Origin: a virus
Direction: 5' to 3' (one strand)
Length of the DNA stretch: 39,135 nt
IMG/VR virus record: IMGVR_UViG_3300044971_003486
Location: 1 to 39,135 of that record
Shown: positions 1 to 11,000 of the stretch, one piece after another
Layout of the letters: each line of letters begins with the position of its first letter
How positions within the stretch are numbered: position 1 is the stretch's first letter
Program-made: the position numbers and the translations under genes
Notes under the pieces: generated by a model
The model's database searches: none
Seen by the model: the letters and a program-made list of their open reading frames with translations, nothing else
Told to the model about the DNA's origin: nothing

Positions 1-474
1 CAATCTGATAAGGGACTGACACTTCCACAGCTTTGCACTGTTTTCTTCTCCAATTATAATTCTGCTATCTACGGAAAGCAAAATAACGTATGGATACTAA
101 GCGATGCGAAAACCGGCACAGAGATATTGAATGTTAAGAACACTCCTTATTTTATTTACACATTCGCTCAGGAGGGCTACTACTCCATTTACAATTCAGT
201 GGAGGATGCATTCGGAAATGTATATGAAGTATCTAATCCTGCTTTTGTAACCGTAGTGAATTACACAGATAAAAACCCTAATGATAAAAATCCTTTCGCT
301 GTTAATTCATCAGATTACGGATGGCCAATACCACCAAAAAACACTGATCAGAAGCTACAAGCTTTAGAGAAAACAATGGCTCAGGATCAAATTGAAAATG
401 CTAAAAATAATAAATTACCTTTTGTTTCAAACCTAGTTATTAAGGATAATCCTGACGCCACTTTTAATCAATAA
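1..474 (+). CDS. C-terminal part of a phage structural protein (5' truncated)
   Basis: The frame is open from the first base to the TAA at 472-474, so the gene starts upstream of the window and at least 157 residues are visible. The visible part has alternating hydrophobic and polar strands rich in Tyr, Phe, Asn and Val (for example YTFAQEGYYSIYNSVEDAFG), which resembles an Ig- or PKD-like beta-sandwich. A Lys/Asn/Gln-rich helical tail follows. A TTG at 127 could be mistaken for a start, but the frame simply continues upstream. The gene lies just before a PhoH-like gene and a long virion-gene run, so a tail or fibre role is inferred. The family was not recognised. Confidence 0.6.
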   Translation, partial: QSDKGLTLPQLCTVFFSNYNSAIYGKQNNVWILSDAKTGTEILNVKNTPYFIYTFAQEGYYSIYNSVEDAFGNVYEVSNPAFVTVVNYTDKNPNDKNPFAVNSSDYGWPIPPKNTDQKLQALEKTMAQDQIENAKNNKLPFVSNLVIKDNPDATFNQ

Positions 475-527
475 AAATAAGTGGATAAATCGAATCCTTT
501 TTGTTTATAAGTAATATAATATCTAAT

Positions 528-1208
528 ATGGAAAAACTATCAAAAATCCCAAATTCGGAAAAAAGAAAACCTAAAAATCCGATAAGATTCAAAATTGAAT
601 TAAACGAGGAACAAAAAATAGCAAAATCACTGATTTACGATAATCCTGTTGTCTTGATAAAAGGTCAAGCAGGATCTGGTAAGACTTTAGTTGCTTGCCA
701 GGTTGCTATGGACATGTTTTTCAAAAGGGAAATAGAAAAGATCATAATAACCAGACCGACTGTAGCAAAAGAGGACATAGGTTTTTTGCCCGGCGATCTC
801 AAGGAAAAAATGGATCCGTGGTTGGCTCCCATCTATTCAAATCTCCATCTTTTATACGATAGAGAGAAAGTTGATAAGATGCTAGCTGAGAATCAAATAG
901 AGATAGTGCCTTTTGCCTTCATGAGAGGTAGAACATTCCCTAATTCCTTCGTTGTCGTTGACGAGTGTCAAAACATCACACACAGTCAAACCGAGATGAT
1001 GCTAGGCCGCTTAGGTAAAGGTGGTAAAATGGTTTTCTGCGGGGACATAACACAATCGGATCTTAAGAATAAGAAAGAAAGCGGAATAAGCTTTTTTGCT
1101 AGATTAGAGGAGAATGTTAAGGGTGTTAAAGTGATCTCGCTTAAAACTAATCATAGACACGAAATAGTGGAACCGATCCTTAGAGTTTACGGTGACTTTA
1201 GAGATTAG
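528..1208 (+). CDS. phoH: PhoH-like ATPase
   Basis: The protein is a P-loop NTPase of the PhoH family, common in large phages; its exact role in infection is unknown, though an RNA-linked helicase-like function is often suggested. Walker A is GQAGSGKT at about residues 46-53 and Walker B is VVVDECQN at about 142-149. PhoH hallmarks around them include ITRPTVAKEDIGFLPG, a QSD segment after CGDIT, and a C-terminal TNHRHEIV segment. I chose ATG 528, giving 226 aa; an in-frame TTG at 501 would add nine residues but lies inside an AT-rich leader. The gene is followed by a GATATATA element and the virion genes. The family call is firm; the function is not. Confidence 0.92.
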   Translation: MEKLSKIPNSEKRKPKNPIRFKIELNEEQKIAKSLIYDNPVVLIKGQAGSGKTLVACQVAMDMFFKREIEKIIITRPTVAKEDIGFLPGDLKEKMDPWLAPIYSNLHLLYDREKVDKMLAENQIEIVPFAFMRGRTFPNSFVVVDECQNITHSQTEMMLGRLGKGGKMVFCGDITQSDLKNKKESGISFFARLEENVKGVKVISLKTNHRHEIVEPILRVYGDFRD

Positions 1209-1232
1209 TGTTTATTGATATAATTTCTCTTC

Positions 1233-1240
1233 GATATATA
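1233..1240 (+). promoter_or_regulatory. GATATATA candidate phage promoter
   Basis: GATATATA preceded by a pyrimidine-rich stretch (1224-1232), 32 bases before the ATG at 1273 and just after the PhoH stop. The same element recurs before several other genes here (22871, 28341, 34245, with variants elsewhere). It resembles the T4 late promoter TATAAATA in AT content and position, but this is inference. Confidence 0.4.
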
Positions 1241-1272
1241 ACTCTGAAAAAAGGATAAAAAAATAATAAAAA

Positions 1273-2196
1273 ATGGCATCTGTAAGTATTACTGAAATTT
1301 TAGGTTCTGATTCGATATCGGGATCTAGAATTACCATAAATTCCAACTTTCTAATTCTTCAGAATTGGGTAAATGGATTTGAAAATGTATTTGGAATAGA
1401 CACCTCTACTGGTGTAATGGATCTAACTGGAGCTTCAACGGGTAGGGTTTCTGCTTTGACTATTAGAGCAAACACTTTCTCCACCCCTGCGTCAGGCACT
1501 GCACTAGCAGCAATAGCAAGTAACGGTGCTGCTTCTTTTGTTTCGACGTCAACACAGACACTAGCAGTATCTGGAGCATCCACATTTAGTGGGGCATTGG
1601 GTATAGCTGGTAATCTAACTCAAGCAGCTGGTGTAACAGCTAGCTTTGCTGGTAACGTTGGTTATACTGGAAGATCGACTTACGGGGCTTATTCTAACGA
1701 GGTCCATGCAAACAACTGGAGCACTAATGGATCATTAGCTGGTGGAGCACCTGGATTAACTTCTGCATTTCCTGTTAGTACAACTGGTGTAGGCGGCGGT
1801 GGTATATCTACTAATGTTAACAATCCTTACATCTTCACTGGAACTGAAGATGTTATCTATGCAAACTGCGGTCCAACCGGATTTTACATGCAGGTTGTTG
1901 GGGGAAGCGGAGGCACAGCATCTAACTTGCCTTCTGGATACAGAGTTACTATCGTTAACACTGCAAGAGCAACCACACCTTTTATTGCAACTGGAGTTAC
2001 TGGTGTAACACAAACTTACTATACTGGGTTTAATACTACCAGCACATATGGCTCGTATACTGGTATCACTTTCGCAGCTAATACTCCATACAGAAGTTCT
2101 GTTACACTACAATGGGAATCTAGAATTGCAGGTGACCAAACAGAACAAAAAGGTTCATGGGTTATTCTAGGTGGACAGAACGTTACAGCTGGATAA
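1273..2196 (+). CDS. Gly/Ser/Thr-rich fibre-like virion protein
   Basis: This 307-aa protein is low in charge and rich in Gly, Ser, Thr and Ala, typical of phage fibres or adhesins. Residues 1-45 include DSISGSRITINSNFLILQNW, which resembles the N-termini of the three collagen-like fibres downstream (pattern D...N.NF.Q), so it may attach to the same virion site. Residues of about 50-110 look like a repetitive beta-helical shaft (ALAAIASNGAASFVSTSTQT and similar). The C-terminal half is Tyr/Gly/Thr-rich, suggesting a globular tip. The start is ATG with an A-rich leader; the gene is followed 21 bases later by the next virion gene. A fibre role is inferred from composition and context. Confidence 0.6.
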   Translation: MASVSITEILGSDSISGSRITINSNFLILQNWVNGFENVFGIDTSTGVMDLTGASTGRVSALTIRANTFSTPASGTALAAIASNGAASFVSTSTQTLAVSGASTFSGALGIAGNLTQAAGVTASFAGNVGYTGRSTYGAYSNEVHANNWSTNGSLAGGAPGLTSAFPVSTTGVGGGGISTNVNNPYIFTGTEDVIYANCGPTGFYMQVVGGSGGTASNLPSGYRVTIVNTARATTPFIATGVTGVTQTYYTGFNTTSTYGSYTGITFAANTPYRSSVTLQWESRIAGDQTEQKGSWVILGGQNVTAG

Positions 2197-2217
2197 AAAA
2201 ACAAAGGATAGAAGAAG

Positions 2218-4419
2218 ATGGCAAAAACCCCTTTTATTAGGCCCCTGCAAGTTCAGGGTGGAACTTTTTATACATTTAGTTCAGCGGCAGAGGACCTTGC
2301 TTTTACATTTAATAATTCGGTCAATAAATTCAGGTTTTCCAAATTTGCACTATTGAATATTCCTGATATTAGCACCACTGCTTCTCAGGATAATACGGTT
2401 AAATTAAACGCTCCGGATAGCGCATTTATAGATTGGAGTACTGGTACATATAATCTCGTGCCTAGTGATGCTAATATTGCATTCTCTCAAAGCTTTCAAT
2501 CGTACTGTTTAAATTTAGAAACGACTATAACCAGCAGCGATGAATACGACCCATCGTTAAAACAGAATGTCTCGGAGAGGGTTTTCTGGAAATGGATGAG
2601 AGAGATTGGAGCTTTGAGATTTAAAGCGGCGTCTTCTGAACAGGTGTCACCGTCTTTAGATCAAAATAGCGTTACGTTCGATTCTAATGGATTGCCAGTA
2701 ACACAGAAGAGATACGTTGAGGGAGATGAGCCTACTGGGCAAACCGGAGGTTATGGATTAACAGGTCCTTATAGTAAAGTGGTTCAGTATATTGGTGGTC
2801 TTGATATTGTTAACTCTGTTAGGAATCAAGATAATGCTTATTCCGAGGTTTATGTATACGTGCCAACCTCTGACGGTAGCACTCCTACTGTTCTATTTAA
2901 GAACGTTGTTGATACCAATTACTACCCAGATTTTACTTGGACCAACAATCCTTCGGATCCTTTAGATGCCGAATATCTAACTGGAAGATCTTATTTGGAT
3001 GTAAATCCTTCTGGATTGAGTACTTTAGCTATCTTTGACGAGGAAGCTTCAGGCGTACCAACTGTTTCTTATAGTGATACTTTTGATGGATCAACTTACA
3101 CAGGGAACTGGTATGCACCCCTAGATACACCAAACAGTTATTTTTCTGACGATTCTTTCGTTAATCCATATAACAAGATTCTAAGCAAAACTTATGGATC
3201 AATAACAAATTGGGAATTCGTTAGATCAAACCTCGATTCAATAGGATTGGATTTCGATCCAAATTCATACAAACAAATTATCGATAATCCTAGCATTTCT
3301 ACCATTGAGGAATTTAATTCCACCTCGGATGCTAACGATTTTGATTTTAATGCTGTTCTGATTTATTATGATGTATACGATCCTGCTAATGAAGCTGACG
3401 TTGCGACTAACTTGTATGGTGTTCTTTTTCTAGACGACGTTAATTCGGAATCTGGCGATTCTTTCATTCCTAGATTTAGTAAATATAGACCAAATCCAGT
3501 TACTAAACTAAACGGTAACTCTTACGGATTTAAGATCAATCTTAAATTCGATACCGATGTAGATCAGACAGGAGTAGAGCAGGCTATAAATGACTATTCG
3601 TCATTCTCGCTGTCTATGTTTATGGATGCTATGAATGTATTGCAAGATGCCTCTGGTACTATAAATGACACGGCTTCACAGTTTATCTTCTTAGAGCAGA
3701 GAGTTACTGCTATGGAGGATTTGCTTCTATCTAGCACAACTACAGCTACACTTGAAGCTAGAATAGCACAACTTGAATCTTCCTATGCTGCTAACCAATC
3801 GTTATTCACGAACACGAACGCAGTTATGCAGCTCATAGATCAAAACTATGAGATTTTGAGGTCCATTATAAATGGGCAATCCTCTATAACAGTTTCATAT
3901 GATCTTGATTTAGTAAAGCAAGGGATGGGTATTAATGTCGACAGAACGATACCAAATGAGCTTTATATAAATAACGCTAACCAGGATTTCAATATAGGAT
4001 CAAATTATGGTGTTGGTACTCTGACACAAACTGGTTCTAATGTGATACCGTTAGTTGAGTTTTCCAACTACTTCAAGCACGTAAACAACGGAATACCAAT
4101 AACTTTAACGCAGGATCTAAACATCAGACTACAGGATACTACCGTTAGATGGAAAACAGGGCAAAGATTCAGAATAACCTTTGGTGATAGAGTCTATCCC
4201 TCTGCATTCTTTGTTAATATCTTGACTAATGCAACAGGTGAATATCCAGTTTCAAATCCAAGCGGGACTCCTTATTCAACCCTAATTATTTCATTAGATT
4301 CCGATTTCTTCTCTGGGTACGATTATATGCCAGTTCTGGAGATCGTATGTATTGATCAGAATAACTTGATATTCCAGGTTGATGCTATAGGAAAAAGTTT
4401 AACAAATAATAATATCTAA
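2218..4419 (+). CDS. Virion structural protein, 733 aa (baseplate or tail candidate)
   Basis: The product is a large acidic, Asn/Ser/Asp-rich protein with no enzymatic motif. Its N-terminal part contains LKQNVSERVFWKWMREIGAL at about residues 117-136. A coiled-coil stretch lies near residues 490-525 (FIFLEQRVTAMEDLLL and LEARIAQLESSYAAN), followed by a beta-rich C-terminal domain. ATG 2218 follows a purine-rich leader (ggatagaagaag), one of few starts here with a weak ribosome-binding-like sequence. The next gene starts five bases after the stop, so both are probably co-transcribed. Position in the tail-gene run suggests a baseplate wedge or similar part; the T4 counterpart could not be assigned. 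Confidence 0.6.
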   Translation: MAKTPFIRPLQVQGGTFYTFSSAAEDLAFTFNNSVNKFRFSKFALLNIPDISTTASQDNTVKLNAPDSAFIDWSTGTYNLVPSDANIAFSQSFQSYCLNLETTITSSDEYDPSLKQNVSERVFWKWMREIGALRFKAASSEQVSPSLDQNSVTFDSNGLPVTQKRYVEGDEPTGQTGGYGLTGPYSKVVQYIGGLDIVNSVRNQDNAYSEVYVYVPTSDGSTPTVLFKNVVDTNYYPDFTWTNNPSDPLDAEYLTGRSYLDVNPSGLSTLAIFDEEASGVPTVSYSDTFDGSTYTGNWYAPLDTPNSYFSDDSFVNPYNKILSKTYGSITNWEFVRSNLDSIGLDFDPNSYKQIIDNPSISTIEEFNSTSDANDFDFNAVLIYYDVYDPANEADVATNLYGVLFLDDVNSESGDSFIPRFSKYRPNPVTKLNGNSYGFKINLKFDTDVDQTGVEQAINDYSSFSLSMFMDAMNVLQDASGTINDTASQFIFLEQRVTAMEDLLLSSTTTATLEARIAQLESSYAANQSLFTNTNAVMQLIDQNYEILRSIINGQSSITVSYDLDLVKQGMGINVDRTIPNELYINNANQDFNIGSNYGVGTLTQTGSNVIPLVEFSNYFKHVNNGIPITLTQDLNIRLQDTTVRWKTGQRFRITFGDRVYPSAFFVNILTNATGEYPVSNPSGTPYSTLIISLDSDFFSGYDYMPVLEIVCIDQNNLIFQVDAIGKSLTNNNI

Positions 4420-4424
4420 TCAAA

Positions 4425-7400
4425 ATGGCAGGCACCCAAAATTCGATAAGTTCTTTAGTGGCTCAATTTCTGAGGCTTCAAAAGAATGCCTTAGAAATTA
4501 TTAATGGTTTAAATGAGGTAGCGACGTCTACGAACGAAACCGTTTCAATCGAGGTATTAGATGACAATGGGAATCCCACAACAGCGAGCATTCCTTCGTA
4601 TGGATACATGAGAGCCCAAATCGAGAGGATTGATAATAATATTAAATCTTTAGCTGGAATATCTAACGGATCAACTGTTAGAAATCCCGACGGAACATAT
4701 TCTCAGGTCTTCAAAGCAGAACCTTTAAAGAATCCTGCACCGATGGCCAATCTTCCTGTACCTGGAACATTCCAGACCAAGGACAATTGGTTCTTTGAAA
4801 GCTTTCTAAGTCCACTTTTATATGTGAGTATAGATGTAACAGGTAAGATCTCTGAAAATGCTGATAGAATACTTGTTAAAAGAATTATTGCTAACACAAC
4901 AACTCAGGCTCAAAAGGATTTCTTTGATAATTCTTTAAAGGGTAGAAATGACGTTTCTTATGATACCTTCGTATCCGAATTAACTGCTGCGGGAATTCAA
5001 TACTTCACTGACGAAAGTCTAGAGCAATTACCTCTGAGAAAACTTAGATATACTGGATCTTTTAGTGTTACCTCTTTTTACGATAGCGTTGTTTCTACAA
5101 CAAGCCAAAATGGACAACTAGTTCAAACAACTGTTCGTAATTATAAACTAACAAGTTTAAAGTACACAGATACAACAACAGGGGTAAAGAATAGCAGGAC
5201 ACTCAATAACGGGAATAGACTAGCAACCGCAGACGGAACGATCTATTTAATCACCTCTGTTAACCTAGACGAATCCTCAGTTCAATTACAGAGGGTATCC
5301 GGTTATCAGCAGGTTTTCTTAGGAGCTGATACACTTAGCTATTTCTCAAATGACCTTGGCGACAGATTCGTTGATGTTAACATCGGAAATGATGAAAGAC
5401 AAGGAGTTTTCTTTAAGACAATCGATGATAATTTCAATATAGTTTCATCTGAGTGGTCCACAGGTATCACATTCTGGAGCAGTGAATTAACCACGCTGGA
5501 TTCAGCTGGTAATCTTGTTTCACTGGAACAGTTTTATTTGACACAGGTAGCGGATATCGGTAAGGTATTTCTCGATATGGCAAAGGAAAAAACAGTTCCG
5601 GCTATTCAAGGATTAACACCTAATGTGCCTACTGTTGCTGAGACAAACTTTAAAGTGGTTCAAATTAACAAGCAGGTTACTGACTCTGTTTCTGCTAAAA
5701 CAGCTACAGATAAGGTTGCTGCTAAAAGTTCACTTAAGACCGAGATAGATGCATTGGATGCTTCGATTAATCAAACTAAAGTTCAGCTAAACCAAGCTAA
5801 ATCACTGGGCACAGCTAAAGCTTCCTCCGGAGCAGTTAGTACGATACAAGCGAAATTAGATTCCCTTATAAACGAGAAATCAAAGAAGAGTCAGCTTTAC
5901 TCGTCTGTTGTAAAGGACATCCAAACAACTACGTCGGATCTTTCACAGATTGATACGCAGCCTAAATATAGAGTAAGAGGATTCTGGGCAATACCCGATC
6001 CTGTTTTCGATCCTTTAACTGGTTCTCAGCAGGTAATAGCTTTCAAGGTAAGATACAGATATCTTTCTGATAGTGGTGCAACACAGCCAACTGAGCAAAT
6101 TAAATTCGTTGATAATAACGGACAGCAAAAGACCGGAGCTTTCTCCAACTGGGTAGAATATACAACTCCAATCAGAAAGAAAGTCTATGATGAGAATAGA
6201 GGAGTTTATGTTTGGGCTCCTGAGAATGTTGATAATGCTGATGCTCAAAATATAAATCAAATTGATATTCCCATTCAAAAGGGTGAAAAAGTAGAAATAC
6301 AAATCGCATCTGTGTCTGAAGCGGGATGGCCTAATAATCCTCACGTATCGATATATTCCGATCCTGTTTCTATTTCCTTCCCTAGCGACTTAGCTGTAAA
6401 TGGTATAACTGATCTATTGAAGAAAAATAGCGAGGATTCAGCAGTAGTAACTGTTCAGGAGAATCTTAATGCACAGGGACTTCCTCAGCATCTTTCCGAG
6501 CAGTTTACTGAGAATGTAGTTACATATTTCCACCAGGCCTCGAGTATAGCATCTGGCTTTTTCAATTCAGCGGGTGGAACCATAAGCATATTTGATAAAT
6601 TAGCGGAACTTCAACAACAGATTGCCACACTACAATCCCTTGTCTCTGTTACTGTTGGTGTTCTCGAAGTTTATTTGTTAGACGGTATTAGTTCACTTCA
6701 AGTTTCAGCTGGACAGGTAATTTCATTAAATGCGGGATACTATAATGATCTATTTGATCTAACTGTTCCTGCAAATGTAGGTAAGATATACACTAAGACC
6801 TATCTTATATCCCTTACTAACTCTCAGGCAACCCCTGTAGAACTTCAGTCTATAGTTCCTGGCGGATTTACCACTCAAGCTCCTATTTCGACTTATCCTC
6901 AGATAGATGGATATGGAACTAACCTTAGATATGGCGCGGTTCCTTTATCGGTAACAACATACGCATCTTCAGACGTAATTTCAAATACCGAAATTTATCA
7001 GGCTGCTCCTTTTGCATGTGCTCAAACATATGGACAGTACATGTATTCAAGGTACAAGAACATTGGATTGAATCAGGACCTATATCTAACAAGTTCACAG
7101 ATACCAGCTTTCAATCCTTTATATGACTATTCAGGTACTACACCTAGCACTTCCTTCTTTGGTGTAACTGGTGGAATTATGCCTCTCAATGGATCTTGTT
7201 TGATACCATACGATCCGCAAAATACGCCAGTCACAGCTTCCGGCGGTACAGCTGCAGGTATCTGGTCTGGTTTATGGTCAGGCACAACACCACAGGGAGG
7301 AGGGTACGTTTCAGAATTCTGTATATCTACAACCCATCCTGCTTTGAATACTGGTGCTACAGGTGATTATGTTACCTATGTTAAGCCTAATTTCGATAAT

Positions 7401-7988
7401 ACAGTAGCAGGGTCTATTTTGTATCCTGCATTCAGACATGCAATCGGATTCTACGCTGATATAACTCTACCTGAGTATTATTCACAAACTCAATATAGAA
7501 CTCCAACAGCAGCGGCAGGAGCAACTGCTGCCTCTGTTGACATATACGATTCGCAGTGGCAGGATAGAGTTGGATTTGATGCAAACGATCAGTACCTCAT
7601 TGGTAAATATTCCTGTGGTGCTTATCTTTTCTTAGGTATACCACAAACAACTTATTTAGCTGTAGATGGATTTACGTCTCAGTCATCTAAGAGGATCTAT
7701 CAAGGACAGAATAACTCTGTCAATATTCCGATTATATTCCAATTTAGAGCACAGGATGTTGGCGGATATATCGGAGGATATAGAAAAGCTGGTACTTTGA
7801 GTAATGTAACTTATACTAAGAAGATTGGTATAGACTTACAACAGAGAGCGATTAGTGTATTTTCTTTTGATATAGAAGTTACCGGTTCGTATAGAAACCA
7901 GACCCTTATAGCTCCTAACTTTGGCTCTCAAGTAACTCCACCAGCAAATTCTACGGTTAATATTATAAATAACGTACTACGTGGTTAA
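4425..7988 (+). CDS. Large virion protein with coiled coil and Fn3-like domain, 1187 aa
   Basis: The protein appears modular. Residues 1 to about 410 mix helical and beta segments. About 415-505 form a long heptad-rich coiled coil (for example LKTEIDALDASINQTKVQLN). About 510-660 look like a fibronectin-III-type domain (YRVRGFWAIPDPV, then VEIQIASVSEAGWPNNPHVS). A second helical stretch, KLAELQQQIATLQSLVSVTV, is near 730. The C-terminal third is Tyr/Gly/Thr-rich beta structure. The size is comparable to large T4 baseplate wedge proteins such as gp7, but no specific homology was recognised. It lies between two other large virion genes on the same strand, so an extended baseplate or tail-fibre component is inferred. 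Confidence 0.6.
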   Translation: MAGTQNSISSLVAQFLRLQKNALEIINGLNEVATSTNETVSIEVLDDNGNPTTASIPSYGYMRAQIERIDNNIKSLAGISNGSTVRNPDGTYSQVFKAEPLKNPAPMANLPVPGTFQTKDNWFFESFLSPLLYVSIDVTGKISENADRILVKRIIANTTTQAQKDFFDNSLKGRNDVSYDTFVSELTAAGIQYFTDESLEQLPLRKLRYTGSFSVTSFYDSVVSTTSQNGQLVQTTVRNYKLTSLKYTDTTTGVKNSRTLNNGNRLATADGTIYLITSVNLDESSVQLQRVSGYQQVFLGADTLSYFSNDLGDRFVDVNIGNDERQGVFFKTIDDNFNIVSSEWSTGITFWSSELTTLDSAGNLVSLEQFYLTQVADIGKVFLDMAKEKTVPAIQGLTPNVPTVAETNFKVVQINKQVTDSVSAKTATDKVAAKSSLKTEIDALDASINQTKVQLNQAKSLGTAKASSGAVSTIQAKLDSLINEKSKKSQLYSSVVKDIQTTTSDLSQIDTQPKYRVRGFWAIPDPVFDPLTGSQQVIAFKVRYRYLSDSGATQPTEQIKFVDNNGQQKTGAFSNWVEYTTPIRKKVYDENRGVYVWAPENVDNADAQNINQIDIPIQKGEKVEIQIASVSEAGWPNNPHVSIYSDPVSISFPSDLAVNGITDLLKKNSEDSAVVTVQENLNAQGLPQHLSEQFTENVVTYFHQASSIASGFFNSAGGTISIFDKLAELQQQIATLQSLVSVTVGVLEVYLLDGISSLQVSAGQVISLNAGYYNDLFDLTVPANVGKIYTKTYLISLTNSQATPVELQSIVPGGFTTQAPISTYPQIDGYGTNLRYGAVPLSVTTYASSDVISNTEIYQAAPFACAQTYGQYMYSRYKNIGLNQDLYLTSSQIPAFNPLYDYSGTTPSTSFFGVTGGIMPLNGSCLIPYDPQNTPVTASGGTAAGIWSGLWSGTTPQGGGYVSEFCISTTHPALNTGATGDYVTYVKPNFDNTVAGSILYPAFRHAIGFYADITLPEYYSQTQYRTPTAAAGATAASVDIYDSQWQDRVGFDANDQYLIGKYSCGAYLFLGIPQTTYLAVDGFTSQSSKRIYQGQNNSVNIPIIFQFRAQDVGGYIGGYRKAGTLSNVTYTKKIGIDLQQRAISVFSFDIEVTGSYRNQTLIAPNFGSQVTPPANSTVNIINNVLRG

Positions 7989-8043
7989 AATGGTAATTCT
8001 ATTTTGGATTGAACAAATGGAATTGACAGCCTTTTTAATCGAT

Positions 8044-8051
8044 GATAAATA
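8044..8051 (+). promoter_or_regulatory. GATAAATA candidate late promoter
   Basis: GATAAATA is close to the T4 late promoter consensus TATAAATA and lies 30 bases before ATG 8082, in the 93-base gap before the largest gene of the window. Its 3' end overlaps the left arm of a hairpin (8050-8080). Assignment rests on sequence similarity and position only. Confidence 0.35.
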
Positions 8052-8080
8052 CTAATAACAGATTCTAATAATTATTAGTA
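8050..8080 (+). promoter_or_regulatory. Leader hairpin directly before the 1833-aa gene
   Basis: TACTAATAA at 8050-8058 is perfectly complementary to TTATTAGTA at 8072-8080 (9 bp, 13-base loop). An overlapping perfect palindrome, CTAATAATTATTAG, lies at 8065-8078. The structure ends one base before ATG 8082. There is no T-tract, so it is not a terminator; it could affect translation initiation or bind a protein. It is AT-only and weak, so chance is possible. Confidence 0.4.
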
Positions 8081-8081
8081 A

Positions 8082-11000
8082 ATGGCATTTCAAAAGTTAT
8101 ACGACTACAACACCTCATTCTCTTTAATGAGAACAAATCCCGTTTTATCGGGAAATGTAAAAATCACTGTTGATTCAGATGGAGGGGTTTGGCTGAATTC
8201 GATTAATGCGGATACCGCTTTAAGTACTGATACTTTTAAAAAGTATAATGTTACCGGAGAAAAAACATACGCACAGGATCTTTTTCAATTCTTTAACCCT
8301 AGCCTAATATCTAGAAGCATTGTTTTTAAGGTTGGTCAATTGACAAACGGTGAGAATCAATCCACTAATAACTATGCAGGGCAATATGATTTTTTATATT
8401 CTGCTGGTGCTCAAACACTTATAGATAAAAATTATCCGGAAGACTTCTCTTATTTTGCACCACTTTGGGTAAAGAGTGAGATACCTGATTTCTTTGTTAT
8501 ATTCAAAGTACCTGGACCTCTTTCCTATACATATTCACAGAATCAGACTGTTATCAATTCTGGTGTGAAGTATAAGGTGGTTAAGAATTACGATCAGGAT
8601 AATTTTGTGGTCAGATACGGAGTAGACGGAAGTGGAAATCCAGTTTATTATCAAAGTGGAGATTTTTTCACTGGTCTAAACTCTCTAACATCATATAGCA
8701 TTTTTTCAGGAAGCGGATCTGTTGTTATATTCGATGAACTCTATAACATTGATAATGTAGATGATGTACAGACTTATTTTACCGATAAAATATTACCAAA
8801 TTCCGGCGTAATAAAAACTTTCGATCTCAGGTCTGGTACAAGAATAGGTAACTATATCAGAGGTATATTTTCGGACATTGGGGAATCGTATTCACCAGTG
8901 AACATTAATCTAGGGGATGGCGGATTTACATATTTCAATGGTATATCTGTAAATTCTGGAGTTTACACACAAGCGGGTGAATTGACCTGGGATTATTTCA
9001 CAAGCTCTGATTCAACTGTACAAATCGACTTGGAAAGATTTATCACAGAAGGATTTTCTAGAAATGGAATAATTTGTCCTAGTCTTTTAAATCTTGAATT
9101 CCTTTTTGATGATTCTGAAGCAATTGACTATGATATCAATAGATATTACGGAGCTTATGTTTCTAGAAATGACACTGGTGAATTTATACTAAATGGTGAA
9201 TTCCTTTATCAATTTAGAAATTCAGAGGGTAATCAAAATTATCCAATACCTAGCAGAAATGCATTCGGATATTATTACGACAATACATCATATCCGGTAG
9301 CTGCTACCGCAGGTGTTAGATTATATTATGAGGGAGCAAGTGGATTCCTTCCTGGATCAAATGACACTAATTCGACTAGCTCTTTGAAGTTATTTTATGT
9401 AACCGATAAGAACGATAACTTTTATTCACTTAAGAGAACCGATAACTGGGATAGTTCAGTAACTGCAAGTTCTCCTTATGGTTACGGCCCTTATGATCCT
9501 TCTACAGAATTCTTTAGTGCTACTGGATCTACCGGATGCACTGCAGGAACTTTTGTTTTACAGAACACATCAGTGGATCTTTTAAACTTCACAGGTATAG
9601 AGAATCAAGCTGTGAGTGCCAATGGATTTATAGCCGGTAAAAACGGAAACCCTTATTTCAACATAGAATTCCTACAACCTTGGAATATCCCAAGCAAAGA
9701 TATTGTGATCAAGGTATATTGGCCACAGGGATCTAGATCGGAGGGAGCGGAGAGATTTGATATAATTAGAAGTGGTGATTTTTCTGCTACGATAGTTTGG
9801 GTAGCTGGTAGTACATATAGTAGCGGGAACGACTATTATTTTAACGCATCTGCAGGTACTACCGGTGACATAGCTAATTCTTTTTCAACTTCAGTTTATG
9901 AAGTTTCTGAATTGGTGTGGGATTCTGGTACAGTTGAATCTAGCTCTATAATTAGAGTTAAAAATGCTAACGATATAGGCAATTCCACCTATTACATATC
10001 GGTTTTCGATGACTATGACTATTTTGAATCAAAATATCAATGGATGTGGTCACCATCTAGCGCATATTCTATTGGTGACATTGTAAGATATGGCAGCCAA
10101 TATTACCAGGCACTTTCAAACGTTACCGCTTCCCCTTCCTCGTCCAATCAAAATCCTGATGTTTTAGAGGGAACTACCTGGGAAAAATATTATTCATTTT
10201 CTAGCAGCGGATACCTTAATATTAAAGACGAAGACGCAGCCTCAGTTTCCGGAGTTAAGTATTTTCAAGGTGGTACAGATAAGCCTCTAGTTAGGGTATC
10301 CTTTGACGATGATATTTTAAATATTGTCAGAATAGGTAACTTCATACAAACCAAGCAGGGATTCTCCAGAATACAGGAGGTTGGTAGATATGTTGACGAT
10401 CCGATATATGATACAAACACCAAACTTGTTACTGGATTTAATGACTATAGTCTATTTAGAACTGCTGTTATTGCTGACCCGTATGAACAAATAGTTCTAG
10501 GCTCTGATTCGAAGTTCAATGTATTTGAACCCTATATTTTAAAAACTGGCGTATTTACATTTTTTGATTTCAAGGATTTTGATTTCGATTTTTGGTCATC
10601 TGTATATGGTATAAATCCAAATTACGAGACGTTCCGATATTTCCAACTTTTACCCGATACGGAAGGAGAAATAGTAGCTGATATACCTTATTATGTAAAG
10701 AACGGATCCGTCTATTATAACGGCATTCTTTATAATGGAACTAACACCTTCACCGGTGTTAGCGGTGCTTCTAGTTTTACAAATAATAATACATCAACGA
10801 TAATTCCTGTTGTTTATCCTCTTGAGTTTTCCAATGCTTTATATGAGACATATAGTACAGATACTGGATATGAAAAAAATCTAAACAGCTTCCAGGGGTT
10901 CATTGGTATCAGATCGATAGAGCAAACTAATTTACAGCCAAATAATGCAACAAAAGAGCAGCAATTTAATTACGGATTGCTTGCTAGCGAGTACTCTTAT

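Noticed and set aside
6015-6344. 109-aa - strand frame inside the 1187-aa gene
   Set aside because: Antisense shadow with low-complexity Ile/Ser composition inside a continuous virion gene.
7990-8055. 21-codon frame directly after the 1187-aa gene
   Set aside because: Very short, overlaps the promoter-like box and hairpin before 8082, and shows no recognisable feature.
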